From Phoma sp. XZ068 (taxonomy: Eukaryota > Ascomycota > Dothideomycetes > Pleosporales > Didymellaceae), in contig RBKR01000016.1 in NCBI GenBank assembly GCA_004835665.1, positions 1,178,001-1,242,000 on the forward strand: a stretch of 64,000 nucleotides of DNA. The letters are read 5' to 3'. Each line of letters begins with the position of its first letter. Within the stretch, counting starts at the first letter, position 1. The notes under the pieces were generated by a model. It searched no databases, was not told the origin of the DNA, and saw only the letters and a list, made by a program, of their open reading frames with translations. Below, piece after piece: positions 20,512 to 32,478 of this stretch. The translations under genes and the position numbers were made by a program.

Positions 20512-22135
20512 TGCTCTGATGTCTCCTAGGAGATGTTTGCTACGGATTTGTACACACATTAATTCCAGCTTAACAAAATCTACATGAATTAGGACATCGG
20601 ACTGCGAGGAGCTACTACCTATAGTGTCTCCACAGAAATGTCAGACTGTGACAGCAGCCAATCAACACATAAGAGGCAAGGCTTATTCAGTGGTTGAGAG
20701 TATGTTTCGGTGAGACAGATCCTCTTCAAAAGCATCTTGGACCAACACGGACCTGGAAAACGCAAAGGCAGTTTGTTGTTGCTATTCTGCACTAGATCAA
20801 AAACGACGATGGGAGTCTCTACTACAATAGCAATACACACATAGTCTACCTCTGTCTCTACGTCTCGAACGCCTCTGAAAGGCAAGAGCAACATTCTTAC
20901 TGGGTAAAAACAAGTTTGAAAACTGGATACATAACAGCGCCGTTATTGGTACAAGCTCTGCCCACAATAGCGACTTGCACGGTATGGTGAAACTGCTAAA
21001 AGAGTACGCACACAACAACAATGTCGAGCGAAAAATAGGACAGACCCTATTGTCCAGATCTTAGTGATAGCGTTCTTGGCTGACGTGAGTTACGATATGA
21101 ACAGAAGGGGCCAGCCGTCACAAACGGCCAGAGTACTAGGAGCGGGAAAACAGCAGTCGAATAATCTGTGAAGGCTTGGAGACACCTATCAACTTCAAAA
21201 ACTAACACTGGCTTCCTCCTTAGTCATCGACAAAAAGCAGACAGTCGTTCAACAACGGTCCGGTACACAACGAACAGCAAAAGACATGAAACAGCGGGTA
21301 TTCGCTAGCAGTTACCTAACTAAGTATTAATCCACTGGTACGTTGCTTAAATAGGGCTGAGCGAACGGCAAGCTGTGTTTTCAACGTCCTATGGTCGTAT
21401 GTGGGCAAGCAGATTTTGAGTACAATATATAACCTTACGTTTGAAGATTGCTTCTCAGTTCATCAATGCAACAGCAATGTGATAAGGCTCGCGCCGAGCT
21501 CTCAGTGATAATGATAAGACGACGATAGTACTGAATTCCTGGTCTGACCCCTTACTACACGTACCGAACATGACGGGGTACTTATTCATTAATCAGAACA
21601 TCGACGCATCAGCAAATTATTCGAATAATAATACCCCACGACACACTCGAGTTCCTCGAACAAGGGCACAGATCTGGCCCAAAACATGGCCAAGTCTTTC
21701 TGAAAGTGTCCCCAGTCTCTTATTCCTTGGGGAAGTCTCCACAACTTGGTCGGCCCGCGGCTAGATATTCCCTGAAACCGACTAGCTTTCTACAGGTGAG
21801 TGACAAAAATCGACGGTGGGTGGTATTGGCCGTGCCTACGTACTGAGATGCTAAGCGCCAAGGAGGCGGTAGTAGTTTGATCTTAGACATTTATACCATA
21901 TCTGCAGTTACGAGATTGTCTAAGTTCTACTACATACGTGGCCTGTTCCTGCTCTTCGGTATTGGTACTGTCTGTTGCCCACTATCTACAGTAAGAATTG
22001 AGCAGGCTCTACTGAGGGTTTGCCGGAAATGCGGGTTTGGTTCGTGAAGCTCAAAAGCGTGACATTCTCTCGGCGCATACAAGACAAGTAAGGCTCTGAT
22101 TTATCATGTTCTACCAACAACCATTGGCACTTGAG
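20512..22135. other. intergenic, gene-poor, with one dispersed-repeat copy
   Basis: 1.6 kb without a supportable gene; open frames are below 100 codons and featureless. Contains repeat copy A at 21290-21403 (listed separately). Confidence 0.6.
21290..21403 (+). repeat. dispersed repeat family, copy A (partial, chimeric)
   Basis: From about 21304 this copy matches copies B and C: CCTAACTA..TTAATCC, then CGTTGCTTAAATAGGGCTGA, then CAACGTCCTATGGTCGTATG. It lacks their upstream part (GTCCCCGCAG.. TCGTAGAAGG). In its place stands ACAGCGGGTATTCGCTAG, which recurs alone at 41784-41802. A TATA-like TTAAATA is conserved in the core. Nature unknown: solo LTR fragment, MITE or subterminal piece of a larger element. 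Confidence 0.8.
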
Positions 22136-23374
22136 TCATAGTGTCGCCGGCGTGACTATACGTTCCCTGATAAGTCTCGTACCCAGCTGGACGGTACCTC
22201 CCCTCTCGGCTGTTTCTTCAGCGACCACTCTCTTGAGCTCATACATGATCTCCTCTTCTTCCTCAGCAAGCTCTTGTAAGTCAGGATCAGAAGTAGGCTG
22301 GAAGTCCCACCGGATTTGTATGTGTTCGGGTATGCTTAGAATAAGCCACTGAGCTATATGCCCGAGGGCATGGTACCAGCCTGTCCAATACCGGAGTTGA
22401 TTTTCGCCTATCTCGAAAGACACAGTAGCGCTTTTAAGATTAGGAAATGCTTCAAGTGTCTCTGTAAAGTACTCATCGCAGTCCCATATATCTGTTTCAT
22501 TTGCTTCCCAGTACAACCCCTTTCGGTCAGCGTTGGGCTCGTCTGCATCGAGAATTCGAAGTTCGAGTCTCTTGAAGCAGGATCGTGTTTCCTTTCTCAT
22601 ATTCTGGGCAATGAGCCGGTCTCGTGGACTGTTCCTCTTGAAGGCCCACGCCTGGTTACGTGGATCATACACATTTATAACCAGCACCTGGTCTTTATAA
22701 AAGTAACCAACCAGCTCACGATAAACTCGCTGGCACGTTCGCAGAGCGGCAAGATCGTAACGAGGTAGTGCATGCCGGCGGGGTTCAATGTTGAGCAGGG
22801 TGAGATATGGCTGGAGTGGGAGTATGTAACCATAGGCATGCAACCGAAGCTCAGTCGGCAGATCAAGAAATCGGAAAGGTGGTACTTGAGGTGGTCAGCC
22901 TAAGCTTACTTGAGTTGGCACGATTAGCTACATACCCAAGCTCACGATAGCATTGATTTTGTTGTTCAAAGACACCTCTAGGAGTCGATCAAGCCTTGGG
23001 AGCAGCTGCAAGACTTCCGAGCAAGTAGGATCGCGGGGTTTTTCAATATTAGAATGGAGGTACGCGTTCTGATAAGTTCTGCCTCGCCAAGATGTTTTGC
23101 AAATGTCGATAAGAGTTGCTGGAATGCGATTGAATCGGGGCACTGTATCCACGACTCTGTACAACTCACCCACATCCCACGAGGGCGTTATATTGAATGG
23201 TTCAAAGTCTTTCAATCCCAGGGCTTTGGAGTTCACATCTTCTGAGAAGATGGTGTTTAGATCAAGGTCCTGTTGTAGATGCAAAGGCACGGAACCGAGG
23301 AGTTGATCAAGAGCGAGCAGTCGAAGAGCCAGCTCCTGCATGTCCTGCAAATGGTCTGTAATAATTGGATCCAT
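22136..23374 (-). CDS. F-box-like hypothetical protein
   Basis: Exons 23374-22936 and 22884-22136 (intron 51 nt, GTATGT donor, CTGAC branch) give 395 residues. Exon 2 opens with 'PPFRFLDLPTELRLHAYGYI', the F-box-like/2EXR start seen in many fungal proteins ('F-LDLP-ELR'). It is followed by 'DLAALRTCQRVYRELVGYFY', the usual second block. The N-terminal 146 residues carry no motif I know; 'LQLLPRLDRLLEV' suggests a helix. Acidic C-terminal stretch 'ELAEEEEEIMYELKR'. F-box proteins link substrates to SCF ligases, but in this large fungal family binding to Skp1 is unproven. Confidence 0.7.
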
Positions 23375-24254
23375 CTCAGATCTTCAAAGGCCCGTAAATG
23401 CTGGACTGCACTCTCTGATGAGCGACAAGTCAGCCATTGGGAGGTTGGTATTTATACACGGAGACTATATCGGATATGGACTAGCGCTGTGCAAGGTGTC
23501 GCAGAGCCCTTCGGCGGTCACGCGAGTATCCACCGTAGTCCGAACACCGTCTGACACCTCCTTAGCGCAGGGCTGTTCTATATTCTGCGTAGGTCTACAA
23601 TCGCTCGTATTAGCGGCTTCCGGTAGCACATCACACCCATGTAGGAGACAGTAAGTAGAGACTTCCACCCGAGGGCTGACAAATCAGGGTTGGTGCTCAG
23701 ACTTCAAGCAAGCAGCCAAGACGTTCGGACTTCTATAAACTGAGAACGGATTTGCACCATGAAGCCTCCTAGGCTCATCTCACGTTACTGTCCATCATCA
23801 CACGCAAGTGATTACTCCTCAGGGAAGTAATTTCGTTATATGATTTTGTATTAGTACGATTGTACGGGTAAAAGCAGGCTGGGTTGCTCAACAGGGCGTT
23901 ATGGGCATTGTGGGAGCGATAGATGGAGTACCTACTCTTCGGACCTGCTCAAAAGGAGTCCCGAGAAAGTGTTTCATGATCCGAAGTGACCTGTCACTAC
24001 CTGTACAACGTTAGAGAGCATCAGTCGGAGAATGCTGGGGCGGTATTGAGCCAAGATATACGGAGATCCGTTGAATGGCTGGCTCAAATGGTAGTTAGTA
24101 GAGCATTAGTATGTAAATAAATATCAGAATCTTCGATTTCAAGAACAGCAGCAAATACACTCCTTTCTGCACACTTATTCGGTATCCCCTTTCTTATACA
24201 GTCATTTCTGAGTTATCGACATAAAGCGCTCACTGAATCTATTATATCTCCATA
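23375..24254. other. intergenic between divergent genes
   Basis: 880 bp; promoters of the F-box-like gene (left) and secreted-protein gene (right). Short frames near 23465-23668 are featureless. The last 150 bp are AT-rich with pyrimidine stretches before ATG 24255. Confidence 0.5.
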
Positions 24255-26256
24255 ATGCGTACAGCTGGTCTGTCGCTTCTAACAGCGCTTACGGCGCTGC
24301 ACGCCATTACTGTCAATGGACTTGTCACTTGCAACACCGAGTCTCCTCCGCCGGCAACCTCAGCGACTTCACTCTCTAGACTGCAGGATCGTCTGGTTAC
24401 TGCTCTTTGCCACACCCCATTAGGAGAAGTCGGCACTGTCAGCGAGAATTCAGAAGGGCTTAATTTTGAGCTACGTCGCGGTGAAGCGGTGCAGGATGTC
24501 GAAGAATGCCAGGTCGCATTTTCTGCTATTGTTTCGCAATGTATCAGAACAGGCAAGGCCTCTGGTGGCGAGTCTTACGCAGAGGCGGGTATCACTTATC
24601 TTGTGTATTCAAGCAGTCCGGAAGACCACCATTCGAACCATGCGCGTGCTCCGGGCCCAGCAAAGCCAGCACCAGTAAAGCCTGCTCCAATTAAACCTGC
24701 TCCAGTAAAGCCTGCTCCAGTTAAACCTGCTCCAGTAAAGCCGCCACCAACCCCAGTCAAACCATCGCCGGCTCCAATACCGGCAAAGACAATTAAGATT
24801 GGTCCAACAAAGGACTGCAAACAACTGGCGCTGCTTATGCAGACGCCAACCAAAAATGGGAAGCTCGCTCGCAATATCGAAGAAGATCGGGGTGGATTTG
24901 TCGGTAGCAGAGTGGATGTCAATAATAAGGAAGAGCTCGCAAGGAGGGCTCCTGGTGATGATGATGAGTGGGACGGGCCTGGTGCAGAAGATACAAGAAT
25001 CAACCACGAGGGACGTGCCAAAAAGGGATCCGCGTGCGGAATTACGTTTGATGCGCTGAATTACCCGAAAGCAGAGTCGATGGTACGTATCATTCCTTGG
25101 AAGATAACGGCGGTCGTACACCGTCTCGCTTACCAACTAATGCTGACCTTGTTGGAAAAATACAGCCTGCTGCAGCGCCATTCTTTTCGATCGACAGCCC
25201 AGACAATTTCTGCGAGACAATTAAATACCAAGAGACTAAGACGGCAGTCTTGGGCTTAAAGAAGTATCATATCGAACACATACTAGAATGGCAGACTGTG
25301 GCTAAGTTCTTCGAATGGGTAGATCGCAAATCAGAAGCGGCTTCAAAGACGTTCAAGAATCCAGACGCAACTAGCAAACTTCCAGCACAGTTGACCTTTT
25401 GCCAATATTTTAAGGAACAGTGGAAAGGCAGTTACCCTCAAGACCTTACCATTAATGGTAAGACTATGAAGCCGCTTGACCATATGGCACAAGCATTTCC
25501 CGGTGTAAAGAACCGCGAAGAGGAATTCGTGTGGCTGCAAGCAACAATGAATACCCCAGCAAAGAGCAACGTGAGTAAGATCGTAACATTATAGACTATG
25601 GAAGTCTGACATTCCTACAGATGTGGGCCTACAAGGGAGGCAAAGACGGAGCGGGAACCCTCTACAACGCCGAAAAGATGCGCGAATATATTACTGGAGA
25701 GAAAACCGTCGTTAAGGGACAGAATGTCGAAAAAGTGTCCGCCGATCTCGTCGACAAGGCCAAAATTGCCCTACTGAAACTTAAAGCCCTTATGGGCACC
25801 CGCATGTACATGCGATCGAAGACGGTCAGCACCATCTTTAAGAAGCAGAAGGAGGAGATTGGCAAGATGCTAAGCGCCATTGACGAGGAAATGCCTAAGA
25901 ACCCACGCACGCCTCCCAAAGGCCACAAGACCATCGATCCGTGGGTCAAGCAAGACCTGGGCACGCTGTGGACCCAGTACATGGACGAGCGGTTCGTCAT
26001 TGCACACAAGCGCACGCACAGCGACATGGACACGTATCTGAAGCTGCTCGACGATAAGTGGTGTGAGGGCAGGCCCAAGTCGAGGCCTGGGTCTCCAGCT
26101 GGATCGCGTCCCAGCTCGCCGATCGATACGCTGGAGGAGTTGTTTGGGGCCCTTGATCTGAACGATGTCAAGAAGAAGGATCTCTGTCGGTTCTTAGATA
26201 AGGTGCAGAAGGAGTGGACGGCGGAGAAGGCGAAGCCCTGGGCAAAGCCCTGGTGA
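24255..26256 (+). CDS. secreted multidomain protein with Pro-rich linker, function unknown
   Basis: Exons 24255-25082, 25166-25570 and 25621-26256 (introns 83 and 50 nt, phase 0) give 622 residues. It has a signal peptide (hydrophobic core 'LSLLTALTALHAITV', ending near residue 23) and then a ~110-residue Cys-containing domain ('LVTCNTESPPPATSATSL', 'VQDVEECQVAFSAIVSQCI'). Next comes a linker of about six KPAPV/I units (about 137-165), then a larger region with 'CGITFDALNYPKAESM', 'FFSIDSPDNFCET', 'YHIEHILEWQTVAKFFEW' and a Lys-rich helical tail. The N-terminal spacing recalls small secreted effector-like domains of the Ecp2 kind, but I would not assign it. The 'EHILE' block looks conserved; enzymatic activity is unknown. 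Confidence 0.75.
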
Positions 26257-26432
26257 AAAGCCTGGAGAAGAAGCGAAGGAGAGGTTTGTTTCACAGAAGA
26301 ACCCGCGATTCCAGGGCTGGCACTTTCTATGTAGACTAGTTATATAGGCTATATACTAAGCCTTATTAATAAGCTAGCTTAATGAATAAGTATACTAACT
26401 CTTTATATACTACCGTCCGGGGCCTGAAATAT

Positions 26433-26756
26433 GTTCCTGCAGTTGCCGCATATACACGAGAATGGCGAGCCCCTGAAGGCGACAATGAGCTGAAATTTGA
26501 GGGTATGGTCCCCACCGATATCTATTCTTTTGGGCTCGTCATTCTTTCTATCATGTTGGGACGATCTTACCATGAGTTTGAAGCCCTTTCCGACTTCGAC
26601 GAGCTCAAGAAGGAAGGCATATTGTTTGAAAGAGCTATGGAGGTAGTTAATGAAGTGGATCGACAGAGTCACGATTCGGATCTCGAAATTGCCTTAATAC
26701 GACAACTGCTGCGGGCAACGATACGGCTACGACCTGAAGCTAGAAGTTTGCGCTGA
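26433..26756 (+). pseudogene. protein kinase fragment (C-lobe), degraded
   Basis: The frame shows activation-segment and C-lobe hallmarks: 'TREWRAPEG' (APE motif), 'PTDIYSFGLVILSIMLG' (DxxSFG block) and 'QLLRATIRLRPEARSL', which resembles the final Arg-containing helix of kinase domains. The N-lobe and the catalytic HRD and DFG loops are absent upstream, where the DNA turns AT-rich. TGA at 26754 cuts the frame. Fungal kinases fused to ankyrin repeats end in this way, and ankyrin-like remnants follow. Best read as the 3' relic of such a gene. Confidence 0.6.
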
Positions 26757-28300
26757 TGTACGCGCTTGGTTTAATAGCAAGTATACATTGTTCATGCAGC
26801 GGAGCACATCTGACGTCTCCACAGACACTTTTCCTCGCATGATAACAGCTCTAGACCTAGACAGCCCTTCACGTAAATGGTACCAAACAAGATCTGAAAG
26901 GACTCAACGTCGATAGGACTGTAAGTCTTCTTGCACAGAGGTTGATAGACCAGCACCTGACGTCATCGGCCAGATTTCTATTGTTTACCAGTCGCTGGCT
27001 TTGTGTAGTTACAAACTCCAAGAGCGCATTTTAAAAGAACTTCAAGTAATTGCGAAAAAAGATACCGATCTAAGGCAGTACATTGCAGCTTAGGAGCGAT
27101 CCATGTGCTACTTCTTAGGCTTCGGTAACCCACAGGAATTTAAGACAAGTTCTCACTGGCTGAATGTGGCAGCAATGAATATTACACCTGCAGCTTAAGA
27201 GTTTCGCTTACAGCTGTCCGAGGCTATAAAGATAGACTCGAAGCTGATTCCAACTGATGCCACACAGACAAAAAATTTGCCCTTCACGATTGAGGAAACG
27301 CCCCTGGTGGAGCAAACTGAGACTGTCGCTCTATTAGCAGGCTCCTGCCACGAGATGCCCTCTCCTTTAACCAAATGTGATATTACGACCTTAGAGAACG
27401 GTTCGCGAAGGAGCTCCCAGCTTTCTGAGACGGACTCCAAGGCCTAATCTGAAGGCGAGGAATATCAGGGAGGTGATCGTGCACCAACACTTTCGTCCAA
27501 TGTATTTATGCAGTTCGAAGAGGCGACGTACAAAACCTCTCAGCCCTTATCTCTACAACACCAAAATGCCTTAATTAGAAAGATCCACAAGGAAACACTC
27601 CCCTAATGATAGCTGCTCGAGGTGAGAACTCTGTGATGCTTAGGTAGCTTCTCAGTCTTAAGAAGATTGATGAGAGCCTGCATAATATCTAATAAGAGAC
27701 TGTCCTTTAATATATGCCGAAATTCGACTGAGAGACTGCCGCAGAGCTGGTACCTTTACTCATCGATAGAGGCGCTGATCTGCATCGCAAGGCACTGCCC
27801 ATGAAAGCTCGCCTGGGCTTACCTGTGGTTGATGGCAGCCGTACTGAATTTGCCTCTATTCACGATGTGGGACGGACTCTCCTCGTTTCCGGGTAAACAA
27901 ATCCTAACTGTTAGCCTGTTTATAGCGCTGTTGGTTCTTCAGCATTTACTGCCCCTGGTACTAATCGCTACTGTCGATTTCGGTCAAAGTAGCCGTAGGG
28001 TCAACTTTGGATGGGCAATGCCATTCATGCTTATCATAATCGAATTAGGCATTTTTATACTAGGCTGTGGTATCATAGCTATGGGGTATGCCTTTGCTGC
28101 GTGTTTTGATGCTTGCTGCGTATTGGTCTATTGCGCTCTTGGTAAAGGGTTTCGAAGAGGTCCGTTTGGCGTGGTTTAATGAAGTCGTGAATAGTAAGCA
28201 ACCTAGATCATGGGCTTTGTTTGCTTGTCTATGGAATGAGACCTTTTCGCATCGCGCGAAGCGCCTCGTTGCCTGTATCTGCACCAGTTCGAAAAACTAA
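26757..28300 (+). pseudogene. degraded ankyrin/membrane-protein relic
   Basis: Many stops in all frames, with islands of protein-like sequence. One around 27750-27830 reads 'VPLLIDRGADLHRKAL', an ankyrin-like unit. Near 27829-28179 a hydrophobic stretch ('FIALLVLQHLLPLVLIATVD', 'MLIIIELGIFILGCGIIAMG') suggests two or three membrane helices, and it continues in another frame from 28088 ('LMLAAYWSIALLVKGFEEV'). Frameshifts and TAG/TAA codons mark it as decayed. Probably the rest of the gene that gave the kinase fragment, but separate origins cannot be excluded. Confidence 0.35.
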
Positions 28301-29986
28301 ATCTCCATCTACATGCACTAAGCAGCCCCCATCCCGCCGATGATAGAGCAGCAACGTTCATCGCAACAATAGTACCCTAAATCACAGCCGTCAGCGCCGT
28401 AGTAAGGCAAAGATCGAGCGCATCTGCACCATCCGCCTCTCGCAAAGAAGTGACACACCTACTCCAATATAGCCTTCTATACTATTATAGCCGACGAGAA
28501 TGAATGATTAGAAGAGGGCGATGCTAAAGAGCGAGATGGTTAGGCCTATGATGCTATAGGACCTTTACTGCGATAAGGGAGGGGCGGGAATCTGGCGAGT
28601 CGGTGATGCCACAGCGGGTAGATGAGCCTTACCATCCTCAGCGACGTCCATTCTCGTGACTGACTCTAGCTCGACGCATAGAACCTGAAGGGAGATGGCG
28701 AAAATATTGGATATCAATACGACGAAGAGCAGCTTGAATTCAACAATTCTAATCGAAGACTGCCCAGGTGGCCCAAAAGCCGGACAGCTCCTGCGCGGCT
28801 GGCCTCTCCAGTGCGGCTGGCCTTGTCAGTGTCTTCCAATGTTCTCAGTGTTTCTGCACTCCTAAAGCGTAGCCCCAAAAAGCGATGCCCTAGCTGTGGC
28901 AATGTATTATAGCATGTCTCATATTCCGCACGCTCCCTGAAAGTTGCTTAAACAGGGATTCGAGCTTAGTTGTTGTGCTGGCTGTGCCTTGATTTGGTGT
29001 ATTAGTGCTGCACTGTTTGCGCTTGTTGGTCTGCTTCCTTGCGGCGTGGGCATCTGCAATTGGTTTGGTTGAGCTATCTTTATAATCTTCTTCGCCGAAT
29101 ATAGTTGGAGAAAGAGAAGTTCGAGGTTGTCCCAGCATTTCGTTGATATCGTTCTAATTTATTCGCGTCGCTGGTGCGCTGCTATCAGAATGTCTGTACC
29201 CATGCGGGTTCTGCCAGTGCCTGGCTCTCGCTTGGACGTGATTTCTCGCTCCATCGGTCGGTATAGAGCTCTGAGTGAGCACGCTTGCGTGGGTGGACAA
29301 GACTTAACTCCAGCATATAGTTGTCTTTGAAAGGCGAATCATTGAGCTGTTGCACGGATGGGGATGCCTCAGCAGGTGCAGAGCGGCGCGCATTTGTCGT
29401 AACTAGCGCTATAACACCTTACTGACAGTAAGATTTGCGCTACCATCCTAGCAAGCAGTTGCAACTTTCAATATATACTAAACTATTGTAAAGGTGTTGC
29501 GTAGTATGGTTGGAGAGCTACAATGATCACAGCATGGCCTTCATCTCGCCACCCATCATTCTGACAACAGGAGGTGATTGTGCAGGCTTTTCGCCAGATT
29601 CCGCTTTGTACTTCCTATAGAGCCATCCGACCTCGTGTGATAAACGTGTCTTTATAAACTTCAATCCTATACGTTTATAACAAACGGCGCCCAGTGTTGC
29701 GTATAACGTCAATTCAGACAATGATGGATGCGTTGAGTGCCTGTGATTATGAGGCGGAAGGGAAGAGCGCTACAAAGCATGGGCGGGTGTTAGTTGAGCT
29801 GAAGAGCACGCGTCCCTCGAAGGAGAACCAGTAACGGCCCAGAACTGGGACACGGTCATAAAGCACCATAAGCCAGCTAAAGCAGCAGCAGTTATCTCAG
29901 CAAGGTTTTGAGTTGACCTATAAGAATGACCAAAGCACGGGACAGCCTCTAATTACCTAATGCTACTGATCCTGTTCTGTACGCTT
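28301..29986. other. gene-poor degraded region
   Basis: 1.7 kb with no intact gene. Minus-strand frames at 28714-29138 ('FGEEDYKDSSTKPIADAHAA' and others) may be leftovers of a protein-coding gene, but stops interrupt them and I recognise no family. Confidence 0.4.
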
Positions 29987-30229
29987 TCATTTGTTACTAG
30001 ATATCTTTGCATAATATTAGCGTTAGTTGTGTCGGAGCGTAGCATCCTTTCTTCCATGCGCGATCAAAAAATACATTACAGTATTCAAAAACAATCGTCC
30101 CCGCAGACTCGTAGAAGGGGAGGGAGATGCTAGTGGTCACCCACCTAACTACTAATCCACCGGTACGTTGCTTAAATAAGGCTGAGCGAACGGGAAGCCG
30201 TGTTTTCAACCTCCTATTGTCGTACGTGT
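29987..30229 (+). repeat. dispersed repeat family, copy B
   Basis: Core 30087-30229 aligns with copy C: CAATCGTCCCCGCAG, then TCGTAGAAGGGGAGGGAG, GCTAGTGGTCAC, CCTAACTACTAATCC, CGTTGCTTAAATAAGGCTGA and TTTTCAACCTCCTATTGTCG. Weaker similarity reaches upstream to about 29987 (TTTGTTACTAG in B, TTTGTTGCTAG in C; GTAGCATCCTT in B, CTCAGCATCCTG in C). The copies differ by scattered substitutions, many of them C/T or G/A. Confidence 0.8.
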
Positions 30230-30787
30230 TGTTACATTTGTGTTTACTAGATATGAATCTGATTATTGGCCATAGTGAGATTCATGTCCTCGCTTTGACA
30301 TCATACCACCCGCCTTGACTTCTAAAACAGTAGAGGGAGAAGGAAATGATAGGAATGGCTTTGATAAGATAATGTTACGAGAGGACGATACAGTCATGAT
30401 AGGGAGTTCGGCCTGACAATTTAAAGAACTTCGTCAAGCGAAGAGAGAAATAGCTCGGACAACATCTGCGTTATGGAAGCGGCGCAGGTCTACCATAGTG
30501 CCGGTTCGCACCAAAATTGCTTCTATATCAGAGCAATAATCTTATGTTCCACGTCCGAGACGTCTTGTGTAATTACGGCGTCCCTGTGTATCAGGCCAAC
30601 GCCGCGTCGCTCAGCAGCTCCTTCTGCATTATACTCCACCAACATAACGTAAAGAAAAACAGGCAAGTACCCTGCTTTGCCGCAGTATTTGGTATGTATG
30701 AATCGGACCCCATTACGAAGCTCAAGGGACACATATTGCGCTGCGAGTGCCAGCAGTAATAGCTCGCACTCACCTCCACCTGCCTCC
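30230..30787. other. intergenic next to HET pseudogene
   Basis: 560 bp of unassigned sequence. A frame at 30517-30759 on the + strand is featureless and overlaps an equally featureless minus-strand frame. Confidence 0.5.
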
Positions 30788-32478
30788 TTATACTTTTGTA
30801 TCTAGCTCCTGTCCACGGATGGCATGAAACCGCAATAATCTCCGAGTGCGTCCTGTATGACGATGCACGGTAACGACTGACCAATATCCATCACCCAGTC
30901 GGAGATATGGTCTCCTGGGAGCTGAAACGTCATCCGAGTGTATGAGCACCATGCCATGATGCAATACGGATAACTCTCGATAACCCTGGTGTGAGAGATG
31001 GCAAATTTCCTGGAGCGTAGTTAACTCAGCGGCCATTTCCGCATTGGTAGCTGGAGCTGGTCGTTCTTCCCATAGATCAAGCACCGGTACCAGGCCAATA
31101 TTCTACCATCTATACCGTTGGACAACTGGCCGATAGGGGTCGGCACTGTACGAAGCGGCGAATCTGTTCACCTCAAAATCTACCCTTCTGACCCATCCCG
31201 CCCATGACCAAGATGGGTAGTATCGGTAGCCTGTTTGGTATCGTTCAGACACCTTTGGACTTTTGAAATTTTTTCCCACTTCCATTTCGAGGGCTTCCCA
31301 AAGGTTCTGTGCTTCAAAGTCACTCAGAAGTCGGCGTTGAGCTGCACTAGTTGGGTACCAGAGAAGCGATTCAACAAATTTGGCGAAAGGATGTCCAGAA
31401 AAGAATCCTGTTCCTTCGATGTGGGGTGATGGATGGTTTATGATGCCTGTAAACGCTTTCAAGATGTCGCTCTCATAACTTAGTTTACGCTTCGTAAAGT
31501 CACGCACCAGCCTCGCATACTCTTGGAACCAGCCCTGGCTTTGCGTATCTCGATGGAAGCCAGAGTCAACAAGGTATCAATCTTGCCTTCGCGGAATTTT
31601 GGTCTTGCTGGATGGGCTATGACGCTTTCAGTATCTCCTTCAGCTACGACGTCCTCACAACGTGCGTCTTGCACGCATCTGAAGTACATCTGATGGTCTG
31701 TCAAGATCAAACAGCGCGGCGACAATGCTCCTTCCTGAAACGTCCACCCCCTGGACGACCAATGACAGCTTGCGAGAGAGGAATTGTAGTCGGGTAAAGC
31801 TGACACAAGGCGCATACCCTCAATTTCTTCCACAAATTGTTGATGCACTCTGGCCGTGCCGATGCCAGGTATAGCGTAGTCCTCACTTCTATCGATTGCT
31901 GTGGCAGCCACCAGTGTCACGTAAGCTTGTCCGTATACCTTGTCCATGTTTTGGATAAGTTCTGACTTCAACGCTATATCGTCCTGGACAATACACAACG
32001 AATCGATCCAAATGTAAGTTTCTTTGAGCATTGATACGACCTGGCAGGCATTGAGGATGACCCTGGCAAGCTTTGATGATGAATCTTGAAGCGAGCCCGG
32101 TGTGCTGAGTTTTTGGAGGCTGTCTCTCTTGAGCTGAAGGGTATTGGAATCAAAAGTGGGCTACACATAGCTGAGCGCTACGTATCTCAAATATGCCGGT
32201 AGCTCTACTACACAGTGTTTATCCACGTCGAGGACCACCAACTGCAGGTTCTTGCTGCATGGCTTGTTCTTGAAACAACTGTGGCCGTCGTCGCATGCGG
32301 ACAACCATTTGCAAGCTGAATCCCCTTTTCCCAAGCAGAGCCACGTGTACTCTTCTCCAAGTCCGGCTCCGTACAGCAGCGCCAAAGCGAGCTGTGGTAA
32401 TTCCTGTGAGTATGGCCATACGTTCATAAGAGGCTCCGTGATACCGGGCCCCCTGCGTATGAGGATATCGCACAAGCA
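30788..32478 (-). pseudogene. HET-domain protein pseudogene
   Basis: Reading on the minus strand from about 32478, a HET protein is clear. 'LRYVALSYV' is followed by a stop where the invariant Trp of 'SYVWG' should be (TAG at 32163-32161). The same frame resumes with 'TLQLKRDSLQKLS', 'TYIWIDSLCIVQDD', 'IQNMDKVYGQAYVTLVAATA' and 'SSRGWTFQEGALSPRCLI'. Near 31550-31600 the frame shifts by one; the continuation is 'GWFQEYARLVRDFTKRKLSY' and 'YYPSWSWAGWV'. A second in-frame TAG at 31105-31103 is followed by about 100 more open codons. Two nonsense codons plus a frameshift rule out a working full-length product. The true N-terminus upstream of 32478 was not found. Confidence 0.85.
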
